From: Oxyruncus cristatus
Lineage: Eukaryota > Chordata > Aves > Passeriformes > Cotingidae
Reading direction: 5' to 3'
Assembly: GCA_013399855.1 (NCBI GenBank)
Contig: VXAY01003172.1
Span: 223,119-287,118 of the forward strand
Length of the DNA stretch: 64,000 bases
Shown: piece by piece, positions 13,107-23,100 of the stretch
Numbering within the stretch: the stretch's first letter is position 1
Layout of the letters: every line of letters begins with the position of its first letter
Notes under the pieces: model-generated
What the model was told of the DNA's origin: nothing
The model's database searches: none
What the model saw: only the letters and a program-made list of their open reading frames with translations
Position numbers and translations under genes: made by a program

Positions 13107-14448
13107 GGCATTTAGAGCATTTAGGGAAGATAAATTATTCCTCATCTGTTTTAGGATGGTGCCAGTCAGATCCCCTCCCTCCTCATCACCCCAGTGTGCA
13201 CCAGCAGGCAGTCCCAGGAGAGATGGCCCTTGGCCTGAAGAACAAGCAGGAGACTACAGGTGTGGGTGGCAATAGGGCAATATTCAGCGACCATGAGGCC
13301 TCAGGAGCTACGAGCAGATCCTACATTTTAAAGGCACAAGCCATTTATTCAGATGTGAGGTGAAATGTGAGGAGATCCTTCCACTGGGACACAGCAGTGC
13401 TGAGAGATCAGCGCCGCACACCAACGTGGCCAACACTGGGATTTGGTCCATCTGGTGAGAGCTGCCTGGTGGGGGGTTGAGGATGGGCTGGGTGAGCCCC
13501 TGGGGACACCCTCAGGCAACGGGCAGACTAGTTCTCTAAAATCTCTAAAGTGATTCCCCATCTCCCAAGGAGAGATCCCTCACAGGTGAGACGTGTGGCT
13601 TGCTGTCTACCCTCCACTCTGTGCAGAGAGTGCCTGGTTCTGGTGATACTGTCACAGCAGGAACATCCATGTGACGTTAACTCCTCCTCAGGAGCCCCTG
13701 GCTTCATCCCAGGATGGGCAGTGCTGCTGCTCAGCCCTGGCATCCTCTACCCCAGGACAGAGCTCCCCAGGCAGCAGTGGAAAACAGCCCAGGGAGCAGC
13801 AAGCAGCAGGAGGAGGCTGGAGGAAGGTCTGTTGTGTAATGAATTGTTCTAAGCAGAAGCTGGCTATTTTTATCCCCCGCGATTAGATTCTGAACTCTGA
13901 ATCATCATTAATGCAGGGCTCTGGCAGCCGGCGGCCCCCCTCGCCGAACGCCACATCAAGTGTTCCTGCTAATTCAGGGAACGTTTGACTCCGTGCGTGT
14001 GGGCAGACCCACGTCACCTACACCACAGTACACAATCTTTTAAGCTTCTTGCAGCAGGGTGAGGGGAGGCGTTTTTCTTCTGCGGGTTGTGAATCCTCTA
14101 TTCCTTCTCCAGCCGGTTGTTAGCATGCTGCTGGTTTCTATATATAAAAGCCACCTCTCTGTTTGCAGCAAGCTTGGAAGGCTGGGCCAGGGTTTACGTG
14201 GGAGACTGTGGTATGTGGAACCCTGGAAAAGCTGATTGGCAGAGGGAAGGACTAGATGACTCCAAAGGGTGCCTGCAGCCCCATCAGTCAGGGATGTCTT
14301 CTGAAGGACGTGTGCCCTGAGCAGTCCCATTTTACACGCTGCTGCTTCTCCTGATGCTTCTGCCTGTTTCTCCTGAACAGCACCCAAATGGCTCCTGGTC
14401 CTTCATGGCCAGCCCTGCCTCAGGAGTACACAGTGATTCTGTGAACCA

Positions 14449-15015
14449 GAGAACCAGAGAATTATCAAAGAGTTTGGGTTGGAAGGGATCTTAGAAACCA
14501 TCTCATACCAGCCCCCTACCGTGGCCGGGGACACCTTCCATGAGACCAGGTTGCTCCAAGCCCTGTCCAACCTGGCCTTGAACACGTGCAGGGATGGGGC
14601 AGCCACAGCTTCTCTGGGCAACCTGTGCCAGGGCCTCCCCACCCTCACATTGTGATATTTCTTCTCAATATCCCATCTAACCCTGCCCTCTGTCAGTGGG
14701 AAGCCATTCCCCCTGTCCTGTCACTTCAGGCCCTTGTCCCCAGTCCCTCTCCAGCTCTCCTGGAGCCCCTTCAGGCAGTGGAAGGGGCTCTGAGGTCTCC
14801 TGGAGCCTTCTCTTCTCCAGGTGAACACCCCCAGCTCTCCCAGCCTGTCTCCAGAGTGGAGGGGCTCCAGCCCTCAGAGCATCTCCATGGCCTCATCTGG
14901 ACTCACTCCAGCAGTTCTGTCCTTCTGACGTTGGGGACCCTAGAGCTGGAGGCAGCTCTGCAGGTGGGGTCCCACCTGAGCGGGGCAGAGGGGCAGAAAC
15001 CCCCCTCACCTACTG
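14449..15015 (-). repeat. CR1 LINE fragment, about 570 bp
   Basis: The 3'-end region is decayed, then GAGTTTGGGTTGGAAGGGAT, CAGGTTGCTCCAAGCCCTGT and CAGCCACAGCTTCTCTGGGC, followed by the CR1 upstream block with GCATCTCCATGGCCTCATCT and CCTAGAGCTGGAGGCAGCTC. It is the longest antisense copy upstream of the gene and is near-complementary to the sense copy at 34566-35116. Confidence 0.93.
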
Positions 15016-15591
15016 CTCACGCTGTGGGATGAGCTCAGGATACAGTTGACTTTCACCAATCTCTCCCCTGTCCTGTTCATACCTGTCTTGTCACACATAC
15101 CCGCTTCACACACCTCCCTCCCCAGCCAGCCCTGTCCAGGTGAACCCTTCTTTGGAGTCTGTGAGCTCAAGAAATGCTCCCAGACCACAGAGGGGGTTAT
15201 ATCAATGCCTGCCAAGGAGCCTAAGGAGAGGGTCTCTGGCTCTGCTGGCACCATCTGGACCCAGGTCTTGCTGTGTCTCGTGCCAAGTGTTGTGTACAGG
15301 TGCAGTGATTTTGTGGTTCGTTACTGTCTTTTAGATGGGATGTGACAGTTGGGGATGAGAGAGCCCAGCTCTCCCGAGGGGTGGTAGAGCCCTCCTTCCA
15401 TTTAGTGTGGATGCAGTAAGTGGGCAGTGGCTTTGGTGTTTCCACAGGGAATAAACTTAGAAGCTGTTGGAGAGCTCTGCTAAAGGGAATAGCGGAAGAT
15501 CTATGGCAGAGCTGTGAGGGAGAGGCAGAAAGAAGAGGGAAGAAAGGGAAGGGAAAATGATGTTTTTTGCTATGGTTTTGGGGAGAAAAAA

Positions 15592-15686
15592 GAATCAGAG
15601 TCACAGACTGGTTTGGATTGGAAGACACCTTAAAGCTCATCCAGTTCATGGGGCAGCCACAGTTTCTTTGCCATGGCCTCAGCACC
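15592..15686 (-). repeat. CR1 LINE remnant with internal deletion
   Basis: GAATCAGAGTCACAGACTGG and TTGGATTGGAAGACACCTTA are CR1 3' sequence in reverse. The sequence then jumps straight to GGGGCAGCCACAGTTTCTTT, so about 100 bases of the usual CR1 body are missing. Confidence 0.85.
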
Positions 15687-16464
15687 ACTTGAAGAGTTCT
15701 TCGAGTGCCCATTTCTGTATCAAGGCATCGCTCAGCTGCAGCAGTCGTGGCTGTGTCAGCAGAGGAGGGCAGCCAGGGAGAGGACAAGGAGTCCTTTTGT
15801 GGAAGATGTGTGCCAAGGGCAGGGGAGAAGGGAGGGGGGGCAGCAGCACCAAGCCAGCCCCCACTGCTGCCTGTGGAGGGTGAGATTAGCCACCAGCTCA
15901 GTGCTCGCAGCTCCCTGGTTCTACAGGAGCATAAGCTCCCATGCTCAGAGTGCACCCCACGCTCACAGCCTGCACTCCCAACATGCTACACTCAAGGAGC
16001 AGAAATACAGATGAACGTGGGGTGCTTTTGGAGCTCCCTGTGATCTGCCAGGCTTGCTGAGAGGGAGCCACCTTGCCTGGTGACCCGCAGCACCCCCAGG
16101 ACCCCTCTGCCACACATCAGGCTGGCAAACACCAGCTGACTGCAAAGTGAGATCCTGGAAATGGATGGAACTAGCGAGCCACGAGGTGTGGTGAGGCTGG
16201 CAGGGTGAGGGGCTGTATGTCCTTGCTGAGAGGGTCTGCCCTGTCCTCTGCCCTGTCTTCTCCATGCCCTCAGGACAAGATGATTTAAGGTGGGTTTGCA
16301 GAATTTAAGACAGTAGAAAAAGGGCAGCATCTCCTAAAACCCACATCCACCACAAAAGTTCAAACGGGGGACAAGATGGACAGTGACATTGGTTTGCCCA
16401 AGTCCCTCATCATGCAGAGCTCCAGCACAGAAGCTGATCACAGCTGTTGGTGGGGGATACATGC

Positions 16465-16604
16465 CTGGAAGTGTTCAAGACCAGGTTGGATGGGGCTTGG
16501 ATCAACCTGATCTAGTGGAAGGTGTCCCTGCCCATGGCAGGGGTTTGGAAGGAGATGAGCGATAAGGTCCCTTCCAATCCAAACCATTCCATGATTCTCT
16601 GATG
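16465..16604 (+). repeat. CR1 LINE 3' end
   Basis: Sense CR1: CTGGAAGTGTTCAAGACCAG, GGTTGGATGGGGCTTGGATC, AGTGGAAGGTGTCCCTGCCC, ending in AATCCAAACCATTCCATGAT followed by TCTCTGATG. A short, relatively young-looking 3' fragment. Confidence 0.93.
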
Positions 16605-17748
16605 TAATTCCATCCCATGCCCAGTGCTGGAGCTGAACTGGGTGCAGCCCACCCAAGCCTGCAGGCAGGCAGCTCCCATGCTGCTGCTGTGCACCATGCC
16701 CAAGAGGAGGTTGCCTGCAGCTGGGGTTTGGGACACACAAAAGTGGCATAAATCAGGTCAGGCCGGTTCACCTGCTTCACCTCAGAGACCTCTGAGCATC
16801 AGCAAAGTCACTGGGAAGAGGAAGGCCAGCTCTGAGAAAACAGGCTGAGGGGAAGGGAAGTAATGGGGCAAGACCAGCCCCTTTCCACGGGCTCAAGGGT
16901 CCCGTCCTCACCCTGGCAGCCCCTGCTGCGACCATCTGCTAGTCAGGTCTTGTCTTGTGATGACCTTGGGCGTCCCCTCTGTGGTGGGGGACAGGCCACC
17001 CCCCTGCTGTGGTGCCTGGCTCACGGCGGGGGACACACTGGGGGCACTAGGCAGCTGCCCTGGGAGACAGCCCTTGACCAGTCTGTGAGCTGAAGGATCA
17101 TGGATTCAGGAGATTTAGTTTCAAGCTTTTTCATCCATCCAGATTAAAAAGATGGTGGGGAAGAAGCTAATTGGACTTTTCCGTTCTGCGACCCCACATC
17201 TCAAGGAAGTGCCATGAATTGCAGAGAGTAATTGAAATGTAAGAAAACAGTTTAATCCATCTTAAAGGGAGATCAGCTGACAGAGGAGGCAGCAAACACA
17301 GCATGGTGGACACCAGGACCTGGGGGGGCCCCATCCCTGTCCCAACACATGCCCAGCAGCAGACACATCCCTGGCCAGCAAGGAAAGGGATCCCAGAACT
17401 GGAAGAACAGGCAGGAGGATCAGGACCTGTGGAAGCCCAGCAGGAGTCCACAGGAGGAGAAAGGAGCAATGAACTCCCTGCCAAGGGTGGACACTCCAAG
17501 CGAGTGCCCACCCTTGGCAAGGGCTCACCAGTCTGGGAGAGAAGGAGCTCTCTGCCCTCCCCTGCTCCCACATTCCCATCCTTTCTGCTTCTGCCAGAAG
17601 CTTCTCTTTCCCTCCTTTCCCACTCATCTCCAGCCCCTCAATCTTTTCTCCATGCCCCTTTGCCTCTCGAGGACCTGAAGGCAGCCCAGCCCCTGGCCCC
17701 ACTCCTCCTCCCCTGCACGTCAGGCCTTCATTGCAGGGCACTGATTTA

Positions 17749-17774
17749 CATTTCTTTCATTTCATTTCATTTCG
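17749..17774. repeat. TTTCA microsatellite
   Basis: Four to five TTTCA units directly before the CR1 fragment at 17794. A simple pentanucleotide repeat. Confidence 0.75.
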
Positions 17775-17793
17775 CTATTTCCTCCCACTCTCC

Positions 17794-17968
17794 CAGGTTG
17801 CTCCAACCTGGCCTTTAGCACTTCCAGGGATGGGGCAGCCACAGCTTCTCTGGGCAACCTGTGCCAGGGGCTCACCTGAAAGAATCTCTTCCTAATATCT
17901 AATCTAGATCTCTGTTCTTTTAGTTTAAAACTGTTCCCCCTCTCTGGCTGTGTTAAAAGTCACTCTTC
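17794..17968 (-). repeat. CR1 LINE fragment
   Basis: Reverse-strand CR1 body without its 3' tail: CAGGTTGCTCCAACCTGGCC, CAGCCACAGCTTCTCTGGGC, then TCTTCCTAATATCTAATCTA. It lies about 1.2 kb upstream of the first coding exon. Confidence 0.9.
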
Positions 17969-19165
17969 CTCTCAAACTAAATGAAAAAGGAACTAAGAAA
18001 CTAAGCTAAAAGGAAATAAGAGTTCATTTATGGTTTCAGGTAGGTTTAAAGTATAGAAAATCAACTCACTGATTGACAATTCAACTCATATAAAGGTTCA
18101 TTGATTCTCTTTAAGCAGCCCCAAAAGGTTTGTCATTTTTTCCTGTACAACCCAGTGCAGATGAGGATCCCTCTGAGCCAAGCAGGATGGGGTAAGACCA
18201 CTGGGGAGACCTTCAGTGAGGATCTCCCCCGCCTTCCCTCACTCTGTCCAGCTGCCCCTCTGCCACCCTGCAGGGATCCTGTACCTGCCAAATGGGCCAG
18301 AGGTGGCCAACCCCAGCCCCTTGCTGTGGCAGAGGGGACAGTATCAGGAACAGACAGGAAGGCTTGGAGGGTGACACAGCTCCCCAGGAGTCATGCAGCA
18401 TGGCAGGAATCATCATCTGAGCAGCAAACAGCTTCTCAGGTCAGGCGTTGAGTGCTCAGAAACACCTCTGCTTTCACGGAGACACTGACACACTGTGCTC
18501 CGGGGTAAAACATGCCATAAGCCTGGCACTGGCTGAGAGGAGGCATTTGCCATCATGTCATATTAGCGCAGCTGCATGAGCACAGGCTGCCAGCCCTGAG
18601 ATCCCGGCACCACAGAAACACTGGGCAGAGGATGAGGTGCTCGGCTCGGGGCTGCCTGGGCTCGGTGAGAACCTGTGCCTAACGGCTGTTTTTTCTCCAA
18701 CCCCTTGAGCAAATGGGACGGAGCAGGGACATGCTGGCAGTGCCCTGCCAGCTTTTGTCACACTGCTGGGGAGGGGACTCTGTTAAATAACCACATGCAG
18801 CATCAGAACACCAGCAGCGCTGTTAAGCAGCCTGTGGTTGAGCACTGAAGCATACAGGCACTGCAACTGCAGAGAGAGAGTGAATCCTGCCCCTCCTCCT
18901 CTGCTGTGCCCTATTCTCCACAGTTCCTGGTCTCATGCCCCTTCTCCTCCCCTCCTGCCATGTCAGCTCTCTCCTATCCTGCTTCTCTCCTTTGTTTCAT
19001 AACCGTGGTGGCATTTGCTTTCAGAGCTGGGACGGCTCCCACAGGGATGCCCCCTGGACTCCTGGCTGGCTCTCAGCATCTGTCCTCTTCCTCCAGGTAC
19101 AGGGAAGTCTGCGGGGAAGCAGGGCCAGTGCTCCTGCGAGGGGTCTGCCACACCGTCCCTGAGTG

Positions 19166-19174
19166 ATGGTCTAG
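19166..19174 (+). promoter_or_regulatory. minimal upstream ORF (ATG-GTC-TAG) before the DLGAP4 start
   Basis: A start codon, one codon and a stop lie 14 bases before the DLGAP4 ATG, in another frame. It is in the mRNA whichever of two acceptors is used (AG ending at 19024 or at 19096). Such minimal uORFs can lower initiation at the next start or favour re-initiation; that role here is inference. Confidence 0.4.
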
Positions 19175-19188
19175 GAAGCACTGGGACC

Positions 19189-20139
19189 ATGAAGGGCTTA
19201 GGAGATAACAGAAGCCGTCACCTCTCTGATAATCTGGACTCCCCTCAAGACTCTCTTTATGCCCCCCAGGACAGGAACCCTTATCTCCTCAGCCCCTCTG
19301 ACTCCTTCACCATGGATCCCCGATTCCCAGCCCAGAACACGCTCCATGGTGACTGTCTCCTTCCACTCAACAACCAGATCTCCAACAGCAGCACTTTCCC
19401 CCGCATTCATTACAACTCCCACTTTGAGGTCCCGGATGAAAACCCTTTTCCGAGCCATGCGCAAGCCACAAAGATCAACCGCCTGCCTGCAAACCTCCTT
19501 GATCAGTTTGAGAAGCAGCTGCCCATCCACAGGGATGGCTTCAGCACCCTCCAGTTCCAGCGGAGCGATGCAAAGCACCGGAGCGAGAGCCCTGGGCGCA
19601 TCCGGCACCTTGTCCACTCTGTGCAGAAGCTCTTCGCCAAGTCCCAGTCTCTGGAGGGCCCCACCAAGGGCAACGTGAATGGGAAGAAGGGGGCGGATGA
19701 CGCCAAGCAAAACCGGAGGAGCAAGAGCAAGGACCGAGCGAAGACCTCCGAGCCCAAGCGCAGGACCAGGTCCAACATCTCTGGCTGGTGGAGCTCAGAT
19801 GACAACCTGGACAGCGATACCTGCAGCTACCGCAACCCCATGGGGCTCATGACACTGGGCCGGCAGCCCGATCACAGCCAGCCAAAGTACTTCATGCACG
19901 CCTACAACACCATCAGCGAGCACATGCTGAAATCCTCCAAGAGCAATAACGACCTCAAAGTCACCCCTTGCACCAATATCCCCATCAACAATGACTCCAA
20001 CTACATCAAGCGGGGCTCCTGGTCCACACTGACGCTCAGCCATGCCCGGGAGGTGTGCCAGAAGGCCTCCGCCACCATCGACAAAGCCTTGCTCAAATCC
20101 AAGTCCTGCCATCAGGACTTGGCCTACCACTACCTGCAG
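19189..20139 (+). CDS. DLGAP4: DLGAP4 coding exon 1 (residues 1-317)
   Basis: First coding exon of disks large-associated protein 4 (SAPAP4), a scaffold of the excitatory postsynaptic density that links PSD-95/DLG proteins to SHANK. The ATG at 19189 fits: the next residues (MKGLGD) match the family start, the context is ACC-ATG, and no in-frame ATG lies between the likely splice acceptors and this codon. Visible landmarks are PYLLSP (31-36), SSTFPRIHYNSHFEVP (67-82), the most conserved block from TKINRLPANLLDQFEKQ at 94-110 through SPGRIRHLVHSVQKLF (134-149), a basic stretch at 173-194, GWWSSDDNLD (199-208), YFMHAYNTISEHML (234-247) and KRGSWSTLTLSHA (274-286). The exon ends CTGCAG|GTGGGT, phase 0. 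The TFPRIHYNSHFEVP and FPSHAQATKINR stretches fit DLGAP4, not DLGAP1, 2 or 3. The candidate acceptors are TTTGCTTTCAG (19024) and CTCTTCCTCCAG (19096). Confidence 0.96.
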
Positions 20140-23100
20140 GTGGGTGCCAGGGTGGGGCATGCCATACTGCTTGGAGGGAGAGCACGGGAGTTTGGGGGAC
20201 ATCCTCTCACTGGGCACCCTATAGCCCCTGTGACCTTATCAAACATCTCCAGATGATTCAGCTGCCACCTAAGGTCACATCGTCAGGAGACGCCTGGGAG
20301 GGGCCCCAGGAATAGACCCCCACTCCTCCTGCAGGGACACTGGTGCACATGGGGTCCATCTCCCACGTCTGCATCATTGTCCCAGCACCCCCCAGCCCCT
20401 GTGCTGGACCATGGCAGCATGGGGAGGAGGGGATGTGCCACACCACACCCTCTGCTGCAATCCCCATTTGCTGCAGGCCCCACACATGCCCCCACTGCCT
20501 GCCCTGCCCCTGAAGATGCTGCGGAACACTCTTGGGGAGGTGGGTATGTAGCTGCCCACATGTGATTGTTCCCAGTGGGTGCCCATGCAGCTGGACATGC
20601 CGAGGGGCCGTGTCTCACACCTCGCTTGGACACAGCTCCCCACACTCCAGCCCCGCTCCCATGGAGAGCCCTGCTCCACCACCCCACGAGCTAAAGATCC
20701 CCAGCAATAACTAACACTTACCCCTTATATCCACGCATCACAAGGATGTGCCGGCGTGCCCAGTAAGCCCCACTCTGCCCAGCTTCCCCGGAGTGCTGGT
20801 AGGACCGACAGCTGCCTCACTTGCCCACGCGGAGCAGGGCTGGGGGCAGGGGGGCAATGCCAGCCCCCAGCTTGCATGGTCGTGGCCTGCATGGCTAATG
20901 CTAGTTTGAAATCACCAACAGCTCCAGGTCACTGTGGCAGATTCCAAAAGCAGTGCTTGAACGACATGAACCTGGTTGTGCCCTAGAGAGAGGAATGAAG
21001 ACAAATAAGCCAGGCCCGGATGGGGGGAAGAGGGGACCAATCTGTACATGTAAATCTCCAGCGTTCCTTTAATGTAGAGTTGCCATGGGCTCCCTTGGTT
21101 GTGCCCAGCAAGCTTACAAGTTTTAAAGAGCAGTGAGTTATTGAAGCACACTCTGTTTCCAATACTATTCTGGCCATGGCTGCAAATCAAACTTCCAAGG
21201 GACTGAACTCATCAGGAAAAATGTTCTTGGCCTGGTTTCTTTTTCTTTGCCCCCCTCTTTCCAGTTAAGTGTTTGAGGTCAAAGAGCTGCAGCCAAACTC
21301 TCCACAGGCCCAGTTCCCCTCCTCCTGCAGCACAGAGCCTGTCAGGCAGCTCCGACAGCCCCTCACCTCTCAGGGTCTGGCCCCAGAGGGTGTGAGGCTG
21401 CCCTGGCCATCTCTCCTCCCCCTATAATGAGCCTCCATTTCTCGACAGCCTGACGCAGGGCTGTGGGCACAGCTGGGTGGCACGAGCCCGGCCAGCAGCT
21501 GGGCAGCCCCACCACTCGGCTGGGAGGACACGGGTGCCCCGCTGCAGCCGAGCGAGCCCCCACGGAAGTGGGACCAGCCCCTCAGCCCCGGGCCGACCGA
21601 CACAGGCAGCACCCAGGTAGGGATCTTGTATTGAGGGGAAGCTTTTGCCCAGCTCCCTCCCACCCTGACCCTGACCCTCCTGGGACCATCAGACAGGGGC
21701 AGTAGCCTGTGCCACCAGACTTGGAGTGGGTAGGGAGCAGCCAACAGCCATGGCTGCCGTGGCTGGAGGGGCACTGGGGGACGCCAGGGTGCCACCAATA
21801 TCCCGAGCACCCGGGGCAGCCCCTGTGGCCAACAGCATCTCACCAGCAAAGCCAAGACCCCTGGCACCCAGAAAACACGATGTTCTGTGCCCCTACAAGC
21901 CAACAGGTCACAAGTGCTCAGACTGACCTCATACCCCTGTGAGCCACAGAGATCAGGGCACAGGGCTCAGGAACCTCATGGTAACATGGGGTGATTGTAT
22001 CCAAGTCCCCTCCTCAGCACGGGAAAGGGACTACACTGGTAATGCAGAAGTCATCTCTGCAGCTGGTTTGTGGGAAATATCCTTTTGCAAGGCCACGGGA
22101 CAGGATGAGCCCACTCCCTGCACGTGCCACAGGGAGGAACAGCAGGGATTTGCCTGCCCAGTGCCTGGGGGGCACAGGGACCCTTCCCTGGTGTGGATGG
22201 GGCTGCTGCCAGGCAGAAATGCCTTGTGGGTCCCAGAGGTAAAGGGACATGAGGGAGGGCAGGAGCAGTGGGTTGGGGAAAAACAGGACAGCCAAGCCTC
22301 CAGGTTGGGCAAGCCCCTCAGGCTATTCACCTTTCCTGCTCCATATGCAGACTCTGGGTAGTCTTGGGTTTCACTGGGGACTATTGTGGGTTCATGTGAT
22401 GTTTTCAGGCCCATCCCCATACCCAGACTCTAGAGTTGGTAATCACCCAGCGCGAGGTCCAGCCCTGTCCCATCACCATCAGGGGTTTCTCGGGATCAGT
22501 CCCCAAGGTGACACAGCTCCATCCTTGGAGCAGTCCCCAAGGAGGGAGGCTGTGTTCTCCATGCCCTGTTCCCCCATCTCCATGGGCCCCACATGTGGCT
22601 GGCAGCACAAGGAAAGAGGCTAAGGGGTCAGAATCCCTATGGCTAGGAAGCTCCTTGGAGTGGGAGATGACCCAGGCAGGAGTGAGCAGGAGCTGTGAAT
22701 GCCAGGACCATACTGAAGGGATGGGCAGTGTGGGGGCTCCCAGAGGACAGTCACCATTAACCTTGTGCATCATCCAGATTAGTTTCCCCAACCCCACTTA
22801 CAGTCAGACCACACCAGAACTTCCTTAGCCCTGAGGACCCCAAAAAGAAGTTCATAATCCAGACTGGATGGCCTATTCAGTGCCAGCTACTCATCTGATG
22901 CTCACTGCCTCATGCCAGCCCCACCTAGCTGCCATGGAGCAGGAATCCAGCCCAGGTCCTTCCTAGAGGGTGCCCTGCCAGAAGGACAGCCGGGGCCCAC
23001 GGACTCCAGTTTGCTTTCTCAAGGACATGGCTGAGCCCATGGCTGACCCCAAGGGACGTGGCCCTGGAGGGAGCAGCAGTGTGCCCGTGTCAGTGGAGCC

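Larger units (their letters stand above)
1..19024. other. noncoding region upstream of the first DLGAP4 coding exon
   Basis: No reading frame in these 19 kb resembles a protein I recognise, on either strand, and I see no chain of phase-compatible exons. The stretch is probably upstream flank plus 5' intron sequence of DLGAP4, whose untranslated leader exons I cannot locate from sequence alone. It contains eight CR1 copies (listed separately), a short 20-bp tandem repeat, microsatellites, and several AT-rich islands with homeodomain- or POU-like words (about 4530-4660, 5690-5770, 8280-8400, 13840-13990, 17100-17280) in otherwise GC-rich DNA. Whether those islands are conserved cannot be decided without an alignment. 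Confidence 0.6.

Noticed and set aside
15221..15955. 244-codon open frame on the minus strand
   Set aside because: It overlaps a CR1 remnant, and the peptide shows no recognisable domain.
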